Shown piece after piece: positions 62,035-64,000 of a stretch of DNA of 64,000 bases. A model generated the notes under the pieces. It was not told the DNA's origin, did not search any database, and worked only from the letters and a program-made list of their open reading frames with translations. Position 1 is the stretch's first letter; every line of letters starts with the position of its first letter. A program made the position numbers and the translations under genes. This stretch comes from Chitinophaga varians (GTDB taxonomy: Bacteria; Bacteroidota; Bacteroidia; Chitinophagales; Chitinophagaceae), in assembly GCF_012641275.1 (NCBI RefSeq), contig NZ_JABAIA010000004.1:682001-746000 (forward strand), in the 5' to 3' direction.

Positions 62035-63708
62035 ATGAACGTTAAGCTACTGATGAATATGAAACTGCATAAATTACTGAATATAACCCTGGCAGCGGCC
62101 GTGGCCCTGTCCGGATGCCGCAAGCTGGATGTGGACGTGGAATCCCGTTACACGCCCGGTAACTTCCCCACCAACAACGCTTCCTACGCAGCGGCAGTAG
62201 GCGCGGTATATGCCCAGCTGGCCAACTCCAAATCCGGCGACGCCACCTACTTCATGAACGGTACCGGTTTCAGCTACGGCGTGGACTACTGGATGCTGCA
62301 GGAACTGAGCACTGACGAAGCCATCATCCCCGCCCGTGACGGTAACTACGACGACGGTGGTAAATACCGCTTCCTGCACCTGCATACCTGGACCGGCAAC
62401 CTGCCTTTTGTGATCAGCTCGTGGCAATGGGGCTTCGGTGGCATCAATATCGCCAACAACGCGATGAACCTCGTCAAAAGCCTGCCGGATGGTCCACAGA
62501 AAAATACTGCTACCGCTGAACTGAAAGCCATGCGCTCTTTGTTCTACTTTTTTATGATGGACTCCTTCGGCAACGTTCCCATCGTAGATACGTACCCGGT
62601 GGCCTCCCTGCCGGAAACCAAACCACGTAAGGAAGTTTTCGCCTTCATCGAAAGTTCGCTGAAATCGGCGCTGCCTGATCTGCCCACCAAAGTGGACGGC
62701 TCTACCTATGGCCGCGCTACCAAATGGATGGCATTTGCCCTGCTGCAGAAAATGTACCTCAACGCGGAATACTACACCGGTACGCCCCGTTATACAGACG
62801 CAGTGGCCATGGCAGACAGTATCCTCATCAACGCGCCCTACACGCTGGACGGCGATTACAGCTCGATCTTCAAACCGGACAACGGTCCGCAGATCCGGGA
62901 AACCATCTTCGCCATTCCTTATGACGCCAATCTCATCCCCGGTTGCCACTTTACCCGTTTCGGCCTGCATCCTTTCCTGAAAGCGAAGTTCGACCTGCCG
63001 GACGCTTTCGGCCCCAGCGTGGCGCTCAGTACCATCGCCGATTTCTACGCTTTCTTCAACCTGCCCAACGACGTGCGCAACAACACCTGGCTGGCAGGAG
63101 GGCAATACAATAAAGATGGCTCAAAAAATATCGTCCGCACCAGCACCAAAACACTCGATGCCTCCTCCCAGGGACCTGACCAGCCTATCGACTGGTGGGT
63201 GACCATTACACCGGAAATGAAACTCAAACCCGGCGGCGAAGGAAAACTGGACGTAGGCAACGACCTGCTGGGACAACTCAAAGGCGTTCGCTCTATCAAA
63301 TTCTATCCCGACAAAAACATCAATACGTCCACCCGCTTCCAGAACAACGATATGCCCGTGTTCCGCCTTTCTGATGTGTTGATGATGAAGGCAGAAGCGA
63401 TCCTTCGCGGTGCTGCGCCTACAACGGTGAACGGGGAACTGCAAACGGCCGATGTGCTGGTAAATAAAATCCGCAGCCGTGCCGGTACTATACCGGTGGC
63501 CGGTATCACGCTCGACGACATGCTCGTGGAACGCGCCCGCGAATTTGCCTGGGAAGGATGGAGAAGAAATGACCTGATCCGCTTCGGTAAATTTGAAGGC
63601 CAATGGGGCTTTAAACAGAAAGACAATGATGTGTTCCGCCGCATATTCCCGATCCCGGAAATAGAACTGGCGCTGAACCCTAAACTGACCCGTAACCCGG
63701 GATATTAG
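62035..63708 (+). CDS. SusD/RagB-family binding lipoprotein
   Basis: A 557-residue outer-membrane lipoprotein whose lipobox is AVALSGCRKLD. SusD-like helices (TATAELKAMRSLFYFFMMDSF; YGRATKWMAFALLQKMYLNA) and the terminal block (VLVNKIRSRAGTIPVAGITLD; LVERAREFAWEGWRRNDLIRFGKFEG) are in the usual order. ATG at 62035 is chosen; a second at 62062 is an alternative. It partners the SusC protein encoded immediately upstream. The long hairpin 16 bp after the stop ends the operon. Confidence 0.93.
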   Translation: MNVKLLMNMKLHKLLNITLAAAVALSGCRKLDVDVESRYTPGNFPTNNASYAAAVGAVYAQLANSKSGDATYFMNGTGFSYGVDYWMLQELSTDEAIIPARDGNYDDGGKYRFLHLHTWTGNLPFVISSWQWGFGGINIANNAMNLVKSLPDGPQKNTATAELKAMRSLFYFFMMDSFGNVPIVDTYPVASLPETKPRKEVFAFIESSLKSALPDLPTKVDGSTYGRATKWMAFALLQKMYLNAEYYTGTPRYTDAVAMADSILINAPYTLDGDYSSIFKPDNGPQIRETIFAIPYDANLIPGCHFTRFGLHPFLKAKFDLPDAFGPSVALSTIADFYAFFNLPNDVRNNTWLAGGQYNKDGSKNIVRTSTKTLDASSQGPDQPIDWWVTITPEMKLKPGGEGKLDVGNDLLGQLKGVRSIKFYPDKNINTSTRFQNNDMPVFRLSDVLMMKAEAILRGAAPTTVNGELQTADVLVNKIRSRAGTIPVAGITLDDMLVERAREFAWEGWRRNDLIRFGKFEGQWGFKQKDNDVFRRIFPIPEIELALNPKLTRNPGY

Positions 63709-63724
63709 GCCATTTGATTATTTA

Positions 63725-63799
63725 ATCATTTAGTCATTTAAATATTTAGGGGGCTGTTTATCATAAACGGCCCCCTAAATATTTAAATGACTAAATGAT
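63725..63799. terminator. 36-bp hairpin terminator between convergent genes
   Basis: Arms 63725-63760 and 63764-63799 pair over 36 bp with one G-T pair and a tca loop. The core GGGGGC/GCCCCC is flanked by long AT arms, so a stem followed by T runs is seen from either side. The opposing gene's stop codon begins at 63799, so its last base is in the stem. Confidence 0.8.
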
Positions 63800-64000
63800 C
63801 AAATGTTCCTGGCTTTCCCAAGACCCACACGGTACTTGTCCGGTGTACCGGAAATATGGATATGCATAAAACGGCCCTTTTTGCCTTTGTCCACGCTTTC
63901 GATGGCGTCTACCTGGTCAGCGTCCACTTCCTCCCGCTTACGGCCAAATAAAGCCTGAAAACCCACCTGTGTCACCATCCGCATAGGCACGCGGAGGTAA
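63799..64000 (-). CDS. Hypothetical protein, 3' end only
   Basis: Only the C-terminal 66 or so residues are inside the window; the frame runs open to the right edge. The part reads YLRVPMRMVTQVGFQALFGRK, then a charged EEVDADQVDAIESVDK stretch and MHIHISGTPDKYRVGLGKAR. I do not recognise a family. A GTG at 63990 is internal and not the start, because the frame stays open upstream (Tyr-Leu-Arg). Confidence 0.45.
   Translation of the reverse strand, partial: YLRVPMRMVTQVGFQALFGRKREEVDADQVDAIESVDKGKKGRFMHIHISGTPDKYRVGLGKARNI

Noticed and set aside
62074..63105. Minus-strand frame of 343 codons inside SusD
   Set aside because: It lies within a gene with clear SusD signatures.

Overview
The window reads as chromosomal DNA of a member of the Bacteroidota, most likely a Chitinophaga-type Chitinophagaceae. 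The evidence is two SusC/SusD outer-membrane pairs, one with an ECF sigma/FecR anti-sigma switch, a LytS/LytTR two-component pair, many SPII lipoproteins, few Shine-Dalgarno-like sites, and several TAnnTTTG -7 promoter elements typical of the phylum. No rRNA, insertion sequence, integrase, CRISPR array or prophage gene was recognised. The genus is inferred from gene style, not from a marker gene.

Left part (1-20.8 kb): the end of a beta-helix secreted protein, then a visibly AT-rich stretch (about 0.8-1.75 kb) of orphan genes and gene remnants; DUF2625 and MFS genes; a VOC protein; a LytS/LytTR pair; a lipoprotein-anchored intradiol-dioxygenase-like protein; a TolC-HlyD-ABC permease export operon with no ATPase gene beside it; an NmrA-like/AraC pair; an acyltransferase, a DUF5996 protein and small unknowns; AidB-type acyl-CoA dehydrogenase; and a lipoprotein gene beside a decayed tandem copy of itself.

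Middle (21-41 kb): a minus-strand SusCD locus in the order sigma factor, FecR, SusC with an STN domain, SusD, a metallopeptidase-like lipoprotein lacking HExxH, and a TlpA-like thioredoxin. Then come an aminotransferase/methyltransferase pair, a TolC-like protein coupled to a beta-propeller lipoprotein, a methyltransferase and cyclopropane-fatty-acid synthase. The most unusual stretch is 36.9-40.8 kb. It holds a TetR gene whose promoter carries a palindrome, overlapping a GIY-YIG-like gene without the usual tyrosines; two tRNA-like RNAs with abnormal anticodon loops; and a two-gene operon of a zinc-ribbon SDR-fold protein lacking the catalytic Tyr and a ribonuclease-inhibitor-type leucine-rich-repeat protein.

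Right part (41-64 kb): hemolysin-III and DUF1963 proteins, an SF1 (Upf1/IGHMBP2-like) helicase with a DinB-like gene, a tricorn-type protease, a heparan-acetyltransferase-like membrane protein, a Gly/Cys-rich membrane protein, an orphan MacB/FtsX permease with a secreted hydrolase, a TetR/MFS efflux pair with a clear operator palindrome, and a second SusCD pair ending at a 36-bp hairpin. The last gene runs off the window.
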